A stretch of DNA of 64,000 nucleotides from Haberlea rhodopensis (Eukaryota; Streptophyta; Magnoliopsida; Lamiales; Gesneriaceae), in assembly GCA_907163345.1 (NCBI GenBank), contig CAJQUN010000153.1:1302001-1366000 (forward strand). Reading direction: 5' to 3'. The translations under genes and the position numbers were made by a program. The notes under the pieces are model-generated. The model had not been told where the DNA came from. It made no database searches and saw only the letters and a program-made list of their open reading frames with translations. Below are positions 45,886 to 55,512 of the stretch, in pieces. Each line of letters starts with the position of its first letter. Position 1 is the first letter of the stretch.

Positions 45886-46578
45886 TGTGATATCCCTGAA
45901 ATGATTAATTCCAATTTGGTGCATTAATTGTGATTATATGATTAATTATGGTGGTAATTAATTATGTGTTGGAATTATTATGTGGAAATGCTTAGTCACA
46001 TGTTAGAGTGACCCGGGATAGCATTTCAGGGTGCATGTTGGGTATGTTGGGAATTATGGTTGGAAGCATGATTTATTTGCCTTGGTTAGCAATAATTAGA
46101 AATCATGTGTTTAATTGATATTTTGGTGCATTTGGTTTAATGCTTTGGAAAATATCATGTTGGGGTGTTTTATACACCATGAATTGTGGATTGCATTTTT
46201 AATTAACCAACCCTTATAACCCCACACCTTTACCAATTCATTCACTTTACCAAAATCAAATCCACAAACCCTTCTTCCTTCCATTTTCGAACTCAAGCTT
46301 TGGGGTGAAGAGAAACCTTTCAAAAATCTGGATTTGTGGAGTTTATTGGGTGATTTGAGGTCCCCAAGAGGTATGGATACCTCATGGTTAATTTTGTTGT
46401 GTTTTGTTTAAGTTTGGTATGATTTTGAAGGGTTTTGAAATGGGATTTATACTTGTTTTGAAGTATATTTTGGTGGTTTATGTTGCATTTGATGTTGTTG
46501 GTTTGTTGGGTTAAGTGTTGGTATGGATTGGAAGGTTTTTGGGAGCAAAAATGGTGAAAATCGCATGTCTGTGCGAGG

Positions 46579-46790
46579 CGATCGATCGCCTGAAAAGAGG
46601 CGACCGATCGCCAAGGGACAGTGGCATTTTTGCGGGTTAGGCGATCGATCGCCTAAAATGAGGCGACCGATCGCCGAGAGGCAGTAGCCAAATCAAAGGA
46701 ATGGCGATCGATCGCCATGTTTGGGGCGACCGATCGCCGCAGTGAAAATTTTGAGGAGACCGATCGCCTGAGGGAAGCGATCGATCGCCG
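46579..46790. repeat. CGATCGATCG cluster, element B 3' LTR
   Basis: Same eight sites as 37190-37402. One spacer base that disrupts symmetry in the 5' copy (GAACCGATCG) is absent here (GACCGATCG). Confidence 0.9.
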
Positions 46791-46942
46791 CCTGTGGAAT
46801 TTTGGAAAATGGTTTCTTTTGTCAAATTTTTGGTATTTGGCTATTATTTGGCTTCTAATATGGGGTTGTGTGATTGTGTAGAACCATCCCAGGTAGCAAC
46901 GCAACCGAGGAACTGAAGCCAGATTAATTCCACTTTTGGAAA

Positions 46943-46963
46943 GGTACGTAGTGGACGTACGGG
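46943..46963 (+). promoter_or_regulatory. GTACGT-N5-ACGTAC dyad, element B 3' LTR
   Basis: Identical to the 5' LTR copy at 37556. Confidence 0.7.
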
Positions 46964-47892
46964 CACCCAACGGTACATGTATCTTATATACTCATTGTTT
47001 ATGCATTGTGGATGCAAGTATATATGTGGTATTGCATTGTGGATGCAAATACATGTTATGCATGATGTTTATAGATGCATATGATTATTGGTGCACATCC
47101 CATGAGTCGTGGTCATCCCTTGATGATTTTAATGCTTGCCGCTATTTGTTTGGTTCCGCTAAATGTGAAGCGAGGGGTGGGAGCGCCGCATGTCACATTT
47201 GAGCGTGGTTATCATATAGGGCGAGGAAAGGGTATTTGCCGCTCAATGAGAGGCGAGGGGTGGGAGTCCCGCATGTCCATTGAAGCGAGGTTATCCTATG
47301 CCGCCTATATGTAAATAAGCGAGGGGCATTAAAATACATTGTGATGGACAGACTAGGGATTGGTGATCAGTATTTGGTATTGATGAGCTGGTATATGTCA
47401 TGACATGTTTAGACCATTTAAAAATAATCTATTGATAATACTCATGAGTTATGGTACAGGGACAACTAAACGGGAAGCGTTTGAAATGCATGGGAAAACA
47501 GGAAGTGTTTTATTATGATTATGCATTTACGCTTTATCTTCATATTGTATTGAATATGAATGATTATTATTGCTCATGTTTGGGGGTTGTCCTTGTAGGT
47601 ACACGTTTGGCATGATAGAAGGGCTAGACGGGTTGAGACAGTGAGCTTGAGGATGCTTTTGTGAATTGAAGGACAGGATTATTTTTGCCTAGTGTCTACT
47701 CTAGGAGTAGTGTAAAACTAGTTGATAACATTCATTTGATGGGGAATGTAATTAATCCATGTTTGGAAGTCCTTATTTTTGGCATGTAATGCTTAAGCTC
47801 ATAAACTCAACACGTTATTTCTCACTCTGATTATTTATTTAGCTCTATTATGCCTTGGTTCCGCATTTAAGGATTAGGGTCCTTACATTTGG

Positions 47893-48660
47893 TATCATAT
47901 GATTTATATTATCTTTGTGTCATATGATTGGTAGTATCATATGCATGTGCATACATGGATTTCATATGATTGGGATGGATGCCTTGATAGATATGTGTAT
48001 ATGCTTTGGTAAGATCAGTGCCTTGATAGATATGCCTGGTGTGGTATATGCTTTGGCTGGGATCGTTGCCACGATAGATATACTACATATGCTTTGGCTT
48101 GAGAGATATATACGCCTGGTTTGGGTATATGCCCTGGCTATTATCACAGATGAGTATGATACTATAATATGTGCTGCTAATATGAAGATGTGATGTAGTT
48201 CCACTGACATATTGAGCTGCATAGGCATATCATATGGGGCTCGTGATAATAGGGTGATTGTTGAGACATGTCATGACATGGTGCATTTGTTGATGCATGA
48301 TACAGAACATTCACATTAGATGCTTTATTGTGCTTTGTCATTGATATTAATATTGTGTTTTGATATCGCACTGAGATATTTGTTATCTATACTCACGTTG
48401 TGTGAATGTTTCTGTAGGGACTCATAAACGTGGGGAGACGGGATGTGAGTCATTTTCCGCTGCGAGCTGAACCACTGCTTAGGAGTTATCTTGTAATAGG
48501 TTGTTGTTTATGCATATGATGTGTAGTTGATAGGTTTTAAGAAACCCTGTAACAACTTAACTAGTAAGATACTCTTAATCAGTGCATGCTATTACTTAAT
48601 TCAGACTCACGTATGTATGTTTAATTGATACATAATGGATTAAGTAACGAGGACCCCACA
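47893..48660 (+). repeat. LTR Z' 3' part after element B
   Basis: Continuation of the LTR cut at 36463. Repeated words such as CCTTGATAGATATG and ATATGCTTTGG form a loose array (47970-48130). An acceptor-like TTTCTGTAG/GGACTC lies near 48418. It ends GGACCCCACA at 48660. Confidence 0.65.
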
Positions 48661-48835
48661 TTATCGTGGCAACGATCCCAGCCAGAGCATATACCAATCC
48701 CGGCATATCTATCAAGGCAATGATCTCACCAAAGCATATACACATATCTATCAAGGCATCCATCCCAATCATATAAAATCCATGTATGTACATGCTTAAT
48801 TGATACATAATGGATTAAGTATCGAGGACCCCACA
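48661..48835. repeat. Inverted duplication flanked by direct repeats
   Basis: 48661-48785 is largely the reverse complement of parts of 47930-48080 (for example TTATCGTGGCAACGATCCCA). It is followed by a second copy (48786-48835) of the LTR end at 48612-48660 (TTAATTGATACATAATGG, GAGGACCCCACA). Confidence 0.75.
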
Positions 48836-49511
48836 GCGATCGATCGCCAGCAGACAGATTTTGGGGAATTGAGTTTTTGTTGGATTTTTGGTATTGGGCT
48901 ATTATGTGGCTTCTAATATTGGTTTGTGTGATTGTATAGAACTATCCCATGTGGCAACACAGCCAAGGAAGTAAAGTCCTACCAAATCCTACTTTTGGAA
49001 AGGTACGTAGAGATACGTACGGGCACCCAACGGTACATGTATCTTATATACTCATTGGAATATGCATTGTGGATGCAAGCATATATTGAATTGTGCATTG
49101 TGGATGCAAATACATGTTGAATTATGCATTATGGTTGCATATGTGTATGTTGAATAATTGGTGCACATCCCATGAGTCATGGTTATATTTGAGTGATGAT
49201 TTTAATGCTTTGCCGCTGTCACTTGAAGCGATGATAGAATACTTGCCGATGTCATATTGTAGCGAGGAAAGAATATTTGCCGCCAAATGTTGAAGAGAGG
49301 GTATTGCCGCATGTCGCATTTGAGCGAGGTTATTCAATGCCACTAATATGTCGAAGCGAGGGGTATTAGTGCCGCTGTCATGACAAGCAAGGTGCATTAA
49401 AATACACTGTTATAACAGACTAGAGATTGGTGATTGGTGAAAGTGAAATGGTGATATGTCATGACATTTGTAGAACCATAAAATAATCCATTGATTATAT
49501 TATCATATACA
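48836..49511 (+). repeat. LTR C fragment (B-related gypsy LTR)
   Basis: Starts inside the LTR at a single GCGATCGATCGCC, then follows LTR B: an acceptor-like TTGTATAG, a 63 nt block 48940-49002, the dyad at 49002-49023, and GCGAGG/GCCGC repeats (49200-49390). It breaks off near 49500. Both ends are truncated. Confidence 0.75.
49002..49023 (+). promoter_or_regulatory. GTACGT-N6-ACGTAC dyad, LTR C
   Basis: GGTACGTAGAGATACGTACG. The hexamers are kept although the spacer differs in length and sequence from B and D. Confidence 0.7.
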
Positions 49512-49542
49512 TGAATCAAAGCGCAACCTGACTCTGATACCA

Positions 49543-49904
49543 CTGTTGGGTTTCAGTATCCCGGCGTCAGATCTAAACAGATCTCGACCCAGGGACAGAG
49601 GATTGCACCTGATTCATATATTTATATGCATAAATCAAATGTAATGCACGAAAAAGATTTATCGTTCACCGACGTGAATCTGATGACGGTGATCCTCTAG
49701 TCCAATCAACCTGACCAGATCTACAAGCTCAGCACCGATGCTAGTTTGATGTTAGCTTTTGTGAGAGATAGTGAATTGATTGAGAGTGATTGATTCATTT
49801 AACCCTAGATACAAAAGTAATATTTATAGTTGTAATCAGCTAATTGAGCTAGTTAATAAAGCCCATTGGGCCAACGTTTGGCTTGTAGGGCATTTATGCT
49901 AACA
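49543..49904 (-). repeat. LTR fragment with adjacent primer site, minus orientation
   Basis: TGTTGGGTTTCAG at 49543 is preceded on its left by CTCTGATACCAC. The minus strand thus reads CCCAACA then GTGGTATCAGAG, an LTR end plus Met-tRNA primer site, probably of a copia element. TGCTAACA near 49904 may be the other end (~362 bp). No body follows. Confidence 0.55.
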
Positions 49905-50096
49905 CAACCATCATAGAGCCTTATTTTTCCATCGGTTTTTACGAGAAATAAAATCTGAAAATTAATGTTGAACTAATGGACCATAAATGAAGTTTGTTGT
50001 TACCAACATATCCATATATGAAGTTGGTTGTTACCAACATGTAATTCTTCCACTTTCTCACTTCTAAATTCAGATTTGTCGTCTAAGATTCACTAG

Positions 50097-50334
50097 AGAG
50101 TTAAGATAAATGTTGATGCCACGATTCATCAGGGATTGGACTTTGTTGGGATTGGGGTGGTTATCAGAGATGATACTGGGTTGGTCCTCATCTAACATGC
50201 TTCACGCACCCATGGATATTTTTCACCTTCTCTAGCTGAGCTTATGGCAGTGCGTGAGAGAATTCTTATTGCCCGACAACACCATTGCACAAGTGGAGTT
50301 GTAGAATCAGATGTTATTTTGAAAAATTGTTATA
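50097..50334 (+). pseudogene. RNase H-like (RVT_3) remnant, probably from a LINE
   Basis: Reads RVKINVDATIHQGLDFVGIG, then VVIRDDTGLVLI, a TAA stop, then SPSLAELMAVRERILIAR and VVESDVILKN. This is the RVT_3 RNase H fold found at the end of plant L1-type LINE proteins and in some host-domesticated genes. The first catalytic Asp (NVDA), Glu (AELMAVRE) and Asp (ESDV) can be seen. It is interrupted by the stop and lacks flanking RT sequence. Confidence 0.75.
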
Positions 50335-50612
50335 AATTTGATAATCATATTATTCAAATATCATATTATTCAAATATATTTACGTGTATATAAATATGCA
50401 GGGAAATGGTTTTTCACCTGAAATAGATTATTATACTCTTTAATTGTTATTTACAAACATTATACAAAATTATTCAATACTTGTTTTAGCATTTAGAAAT
50501 TTATTTAATTATAGTACTGCTTTTGCTAAAATAAAAATAAAAGTCTTTTAGAGTTCAATATTCAAGTCAACTGATCCAAGTCTAGTCTTCAAATCTGTCA
50601 AAAATATTTATT
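50335..50612. other. AT-rich spacer
   Basis: No feature recognised. Confidence 0.4.
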
Positions 50613-51146
50613 AGGGAAAATTACACAAAACATCGTATAGTTTGGTCTAAATCTCACTTTCGAACCGTTGTTTGAAAAATTACAGTTTACCATCCTCGAA
50701 TTTCATGAATTGTAACACTTTTTATGCTATTGACTCAACTTTGGTTTTTTATCGAAGATTTATCGCCGAATTCGATCATCACCTAACATACTCAAACTTA
50801 TATCCATTTAAACTTGTTATTCCAAATTTTTTTTAAAAATAGAAATAATATTTTTAGTATCAAAATTCTCTAATTAACGATTACGAAAAATGAAATTTTG
50901 ACACCTCCGATATTAATTTTGATTTTTAAAAAATTTGCAATAACTAGTTTAAGTGGATCTAAGTTTGAATATGTAAGGCGGTGATGAAATGGAGCGATAA
51001 ATTTTTGATAAAAGCACAAAATCGAGTTAAAAGGATGCAAAATGTTACAATTCATGAAAGTTGAAGATGTAAACTATAATTTTTCAAAGAATGGTTGCAA
51101 AATGAAATTTGGACCAAACTATATGATGTTTTTTGTAATTTTCCCT
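50613..51146. mobile_element. 534 bp foldback MITE, nearly a complete hairpin
   Basis: Begins AGGGAAAATTACACAAAAC and ends GTAATTTTCCCT. The left half (50613 to ~50870) is the reverse complement of the right half (~50890-51146) with roughly 10-20% mismatch and only a very short loop. ATT flanks both ends and may be the duplication. The small minus-strand ORF inside is incidental. Transcripts would form a ~250 bp imperfect double strand. Confidence 0.82.
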
Positions 51147-51883
51147 ATTTTCTAATTGCTGGCAACATGGGACCAATATCTATGTTACAGACAAATTTGA
51201 GACAAATATCTACGATTAACTAATGGAAATTTTAGAGTGTGCATGTTTTTTGTTTGTTTGATTAATTGAATTGGTTTTTATCAAGAATTCTATCATTCTA
51301 TAAATTCTTTGTTGGAGGCTATTTAAAAATCAACCTTGAAAATGCACACATCTTAATAGAGTAGATAAATGGATAACAAAAAAGGCAATAATGTTGGCCC
51401 AGGTGCGGCATCATAAGATACAAAATAGCGAAAATGAAGAATAAAATGAACACCAGAATTTACGTGGAAACCCCTAAAATTATTAGGGTAAAAACCACGG
51501 GCAAGATGAAAAGATTCCACTATAATATTTTGTGGGTTACAACCTCTCTCTATCTTTCAAAGAGAACAACACTCTCAATATAGGAGAAAACTACCTCACA
51601 AATATTATAGAAATACATACTCAAATGTATATTTGAGATAACACTCTGAAATGGGATACTGGAAATGAGTGGAGGAGATCCCTATTTATAGGAGCTCTCT
51701 CCGTGTTCAAACCGCGTCTGCTTTAATAAAATTCAGCTGCCAACTTTCCTTCGTCCAACAGATTTATTAAATGCATACATTTAATTTGTCTGTGCAATTT
51801 GGCAAAGTTGGTTGCCGGCATTTCTTCCACTTGGAGATTGGATTGAGATTCAAGCACATATCCATACATCATTTCAATCTTGT
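51147..51883. other. Spacer with LTR-like segment
   Basis: 51360-51840 resembles non-coding LTR sequence of small plant copia elements (TTTACGTGGAAACCCC, CCACGGGCAAGATG). I cannot find terminal repeats, so it is left unclassified. Confidence 0.35.
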
Positions 51884-53160
51884 TGAAAAGTGTCGTTTTT
51901 ACACCTATTTAGATATGATTTCCTAATGATTTCGTTATTGATTCATGGACGATTTTATATCTTTTGGTATATATTTGTATGTTTCAGGAATCAATGTTAA
52001 AATGCATAAAAGTAGAGGAAATGAGCCAAAAATAATAAAAAAGTACCGAACAGAGCGAACGCGTCGAAGACAAGAAAGAAAATATAATATAATATAAAAT
52101 ATAAAATGGCTCGATCAATCGAGATTGCATCTCGATCGATCAGACTTGCCAGCCTCTCTCATCATCAATAGAGCGAACGCGTCAAAGACAAGAAAGAAAA
52201 TAAAATATAAAATATAAAATGGCTCGATCGATCGAGATTGCAGACTTGCCAGCCTCTCTCATCATCAATACTCACGCACAATTCACCAACCAAACATATT
52301 CACACGTCTCTTTCACCAAACTCCACCAATCAGAACCTTCCCTTATATCAATAACACGCCTCACATCTCTCTTGACCAATCAACTAACGCCATCTCATTC
52401 TCTCTCAACCAATTAAACCTCACGCCATCTTTATTTCCTCAATATATCTCACGCCCCAATTCTTCACTTCGTCTTCGTCCATTCAACATCACACGAATTT
52501 CCTTCACTTCCCTCTCATATGTCCAGCCTCCATCCTTCTACCATTCAACCTTCAACCTTCACCCTATGATTTGGAACAAGCCAACAAGATAATCGAGGAG
52601 CACGATCGAGAAAGAAGCGAGGAAGGATCGAGAATTAACGAACGAAGTTGACTTGGGAGTTTGCTTTTACTTTTATATTTTAGTTTTGAATTATTATTGG
52701 ATTTAATGTGTTTTGGATGATTGAGAAATATCTTAAACATTATTTTTCCTTTAATATTATTGATTGATTGAATTCACACATCTTCTATGTGCATGTGTTA
52801 TTGTTCTTAATGCTTTTGAAGGATTGATCCCCTTTGAATTATAATTTTATTATAAATGAGTTCGAATGATAATCTTATAATACGATATAGTAATTCATGC
52901 CATGTGTTAAAGATTAGATCGAGAGATAAAATCACATACGAGTGATAGCTTTGGGTTAGGTTAATCTAAAGCTAGTGGTTTCCATAAAGCGCATTCAATA
53001 TTGAATTGTTAATTAAGTGACTTGTTGCAATTTGATGTTAGGTCTAATATAGCTCAAGAGAGTATAAAATTCAGAAAACCCGTCACCTTAGATATGTATG
53101 GAGATTGTAAGGGTTGGGTTAGGTGAATCATTGTCTTGATAATTCGTTCTTGTGGACTTT
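51884..53160 (+). repeat. LTR E (Athila-type gypsy), 5' part, split by element D
   Basis: Starts TGAAAAGTGTCGTTTTTACACC and resumes at 62213 after element D, ending CGCGATCA at 62450, next to a tRNA-Asp type primer site. Combined length about 1.5 kb. Includes a 118 bp tandem duplication. Confidence 0.75.
52053..52270 (+). repeat. Tandem duplication in LTR E containing CTCGATCGATCGAG
   Basis: Two units starting GAGCGAACGCGTC (52053 and 52171), 118 and 100 bp, each followed by an A/T run, ATGGCTCGATC and GACTTGCCAGCC. The second unit lacks an internal ATCTCGATCGATC segment. Confidence 0.88.
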
Positions 53161-54262
53161 TGTAATGCCCCCGAAATGTTATATGATTATGTGTTATGAT
53201 GATGATTTATGATATGTTTAAGGGTTGTGGTGTATTTAATTGGGGGAGTATAATTATGATATGATGATATGATTTAGGGGGAAAGTTGGGTGTTTTAAAT
53301 GATGTATTAATTTAAATGAAGTTATAAAATATCGAATGAGGATATTTTAATACATCGTACTATTTACCGGGACACAATTAAACACCACATGACCACCCAA
53401 CCCACATCACCCACCCCCTGCCACTCGGCCCCCCTCCCCCACTTGGCAACCCATGCCCTTTTCCCCACTTGGCAGCCCATGCTTGCATCATTACCTTCCA
53501 ATCAATCCCTTCTCCTTCTCTCCCCCTCCATTTTCGTTCCATCTTAGCAGCATTAAGGCAAGGAAAAAGCTTGGTGAAAGTGTTCCAAAAACCTTGCAAA
53601 AGAGGAGCAAAAGAGAGGGGTAAGTTGGTACTCTATTCTTTTGGTTGTGATTGGTTTTGGAGGGATGTTTTAACGCATGCTAGTGTAAGGGTTGGTCGAA
53701 ACCTTGGTTTGGGTGCTTACATGTTAGTGTTATGTAACTACTAGCATGTTAGATCGAACATTTTATACGTTTTATGTGATAGATTGCTGGCCTTGAAACT
53801 AGGTGTTCGAAAATCTGGGTAATGTCATGATGCCCTGTTTTCTGTAAGTTTCGTTGAGCTCTAAGTTTATGAGGATGTTATGATGCATGCTAGCTTAGGT
53901 TTTATGAAACCTTGAATTTAAGTGCTTACATAGAAGTTTTATGAAGCCCCTAGCATATATGTTGGAACATGTTGCATGGTTTATATGTGAGAATCATTGC
54001 AATGAAATGTAGTGCTCGAAAATCTGGGTAGGAGTTATGATGCCCTGTTTTTCTGAAAATGTGGATGAGCACTGATAAAGATGGGTTATTTTAATGCATG
54101 TCGGTTTAAGTTATGAGTGAACCTTTAATTTTAATACATGCATGGAAGTATGATGAAGCTATTGATATGCTTGTTTAGGCGTTATATGTATGTTATGAAG
54201 TAGTTTGAAGGGTGTGATTTGAGGTGTTCGAGATTTCTGGAAAATCTCGCATGAATGGGAAC

Positions 54263-54370
54263 GACCGATCGATCGGTGATGAACACCGATCGATCGGCAA
54301 ATGCCGTTGCTAAAAGGAGAAAATGATGAACAGTTAGCGATCGATCAGTAAGAGAGACCGATCGATCGGT
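54263..54370. repeat. CGATCGATCG cluster, element D 5' LTR
   Basis: Four sites, mainly CCGATCGATCGG, another palindrome sharing the core. The 3' LTR has lost one repeat unit here. Confidence 0.9.
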
Positions 54371-54533
54371 AGTTACTGTTCATATGTTATAAAATTTTAT
54401 GTTCCTTTTCTTTGAAAATTGATTTCGATTCTCGTATCGGTGCCTAATATTATATTATGTGGTTGTGTAGAGCCATCCCAGGTACCAGCACAATCAAGGA
54501 GATAAGTCTGTTGACTCCTCCTCCTTTTGAAAA

Positions 54534-54554
54534 GGTACGTAAGAGACGTACGGG
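54534..54554 (+). promoter_or_regulatory. GTACGT-N5-ACGTAC dyad, element D 5' LTR
   Basis: GGTACGTAAGAGACGTACGG, directly after the 64 nt acceptor-to-donor block. Confidence 0.7.
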
Positions 54555-54684
54555 TATCGGACGGTAAAACACATCTTTACACTATGACTATGCTTTTATT
54601 GCATGAGTATACATGATGAGATGATGATGTTCATGAGATGTTTATAAGATGTTTACGGTGTTTATAAGATGTCTATGATGTTAT

Positions 54685-54897
54685 ATGTGGTAAGATGCCA
54701 CGGGGTAAGATGCCCCACATGGTAAGAGGCCATGCGATGTTATTTGTGGTAAGATGCCACGGGGTAAGATGCCCCACATGGTAAGAGGCCATGCGATACT
54801 ATTTGTGGTAAGATGCCACGGGGTAAGATGCCCCACATGGTAAGAGGCCATGCGATGTTTATAATGTGGTAAGATGCCACAGGGTAAGATGCCCATA
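54685..54897 (+). repeat. ~60 bp tandem repeat in element D 5' LTR
   Basis: Units of GTGGTAAGATGCCACGGGG, TAAGATGCCCCACATGG and TAAGAGGCCATGCGATG. Three full units and a partial, with internal inverted symmetry (GGTAAGATGCC/GGGGTAAG). Confidence 0.92.
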
Positions 54898-55325
54898 TGC
54901 ATGATTATGAATCAGGGACAACGATAAGAAGTTAATGAATAACCAGCATATTTACTTAACCAATGTTTCATGCATTTACTATGATGTTTTATGATGTTAA
55001 ATGAGATTGTATATGCTTATGATGTGTTGTCCCTGTAGGTACGCTTTTGGACTAAAGGACTAAGGGGTCGGGTTGAGGCAGTGAGCTACGAGGAACACAA
55101 GAATGTATAGGAATCAAGTCTCGATTAGTGTCTACTCTAGGAGCAGTATAAATCTAAACATGAACATTCTTTTGGGAGTGTAATGAATTTATTTTTGAAG
55201 TCTTTTATTTTGGCCTGTAATCCTGATAGCTCATGTAACAACCAGAACCTTAGGATGTTATTAATGCATGATTAGTCCTTCTTATGTCTATTAATCACTG
55301 TTAAGGTGGGAAGACCCCACATTAG

Positions 55326-55337
55326 TGGTATCAGAGC
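55326..55337 (+). promoter_or_regulatory. Primer-binding site of element D
   Basis: TGGTATCAGAGC, four bases after the LTR end; initiator Met-tRNA. Confidence 0.95.
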
Positions 55338-55512
55338 AGTGGTTAGATAACTCGGGAATGAGTGAAGGGTAGCCTTAGCAATAAGTTGGCTAGGTGCTTA
55401 CTTTTGAACATGTTTTATATGTATGTTGCATATGAAGTTTCTATGTTATGATAACATGTTTAATTATCTAACGATGTGCTTTTGGTGTTGTTATTAACCC
55501 TTGTGTTGCAGC

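Larger units (their letters stand above)
36464..47887 (+). mobile_element. Element B: Ty3/gypsy chromovirus-type retrotransposon, inactive
   Basis: LTRs 36464-38500 and 45886-47887 (TGTGATATCCC...GGTCCTTACA) lie between perfect TTTGG duplications (36459-36463 and 47888-47892). Order: Met-tRNA primer site, gag, protease, RT, RNase H, integrase, chromodomain-like tail, PPT, the Ty3/gypsy order. The polyprotein is close to that of element D, so both belong to one Tekay/Del-like lineage. It is broken by frameshifts near 39390, 39645 and 45338, a TAG at 41202 and a solo LTR at 41413-43995. The LTRs remain very similar apart from a ~35 bp deletion in the 3' copy. Confidence 0.93.
45886..47887 (+). 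repeat. 3' LTR of element B (2002 bp)
   Basis: Copy of 36464-38500 lacking about 35 bp near 46440 and with few substitutions. Followed by TTTGG. Confidence 0.93.
53161..55321 (+). repeat. 5' LTR of element D (2161 bp)
   Basis: Contains a C-rich leader (53378-53470), donor-like GGG/GTAAGT at 53620, a GATC cluster, acceptor-like GTGTAG (54470), a 64 nt block (54471-54534), a dyad, a tandem array, and acceptor-like CCCTGTAG (55038). The ORFs inside appear in both LTRs and match nothing. Confidence 0.95.

Noticed and set aside
21579..48660. LTR Z and LTR Z' as the two ends of one element
   Set aside because: They are in opposite orientation and flanked by different sequences, so they are separate insertions.
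53378..53599. Minus-strand ORF in element D LTRs (also 60301-60522) and its plus-strand partner
   Set aside because: Lies in the C-rich leader of the LTR; Gly/Trp-rich translation is compositional.
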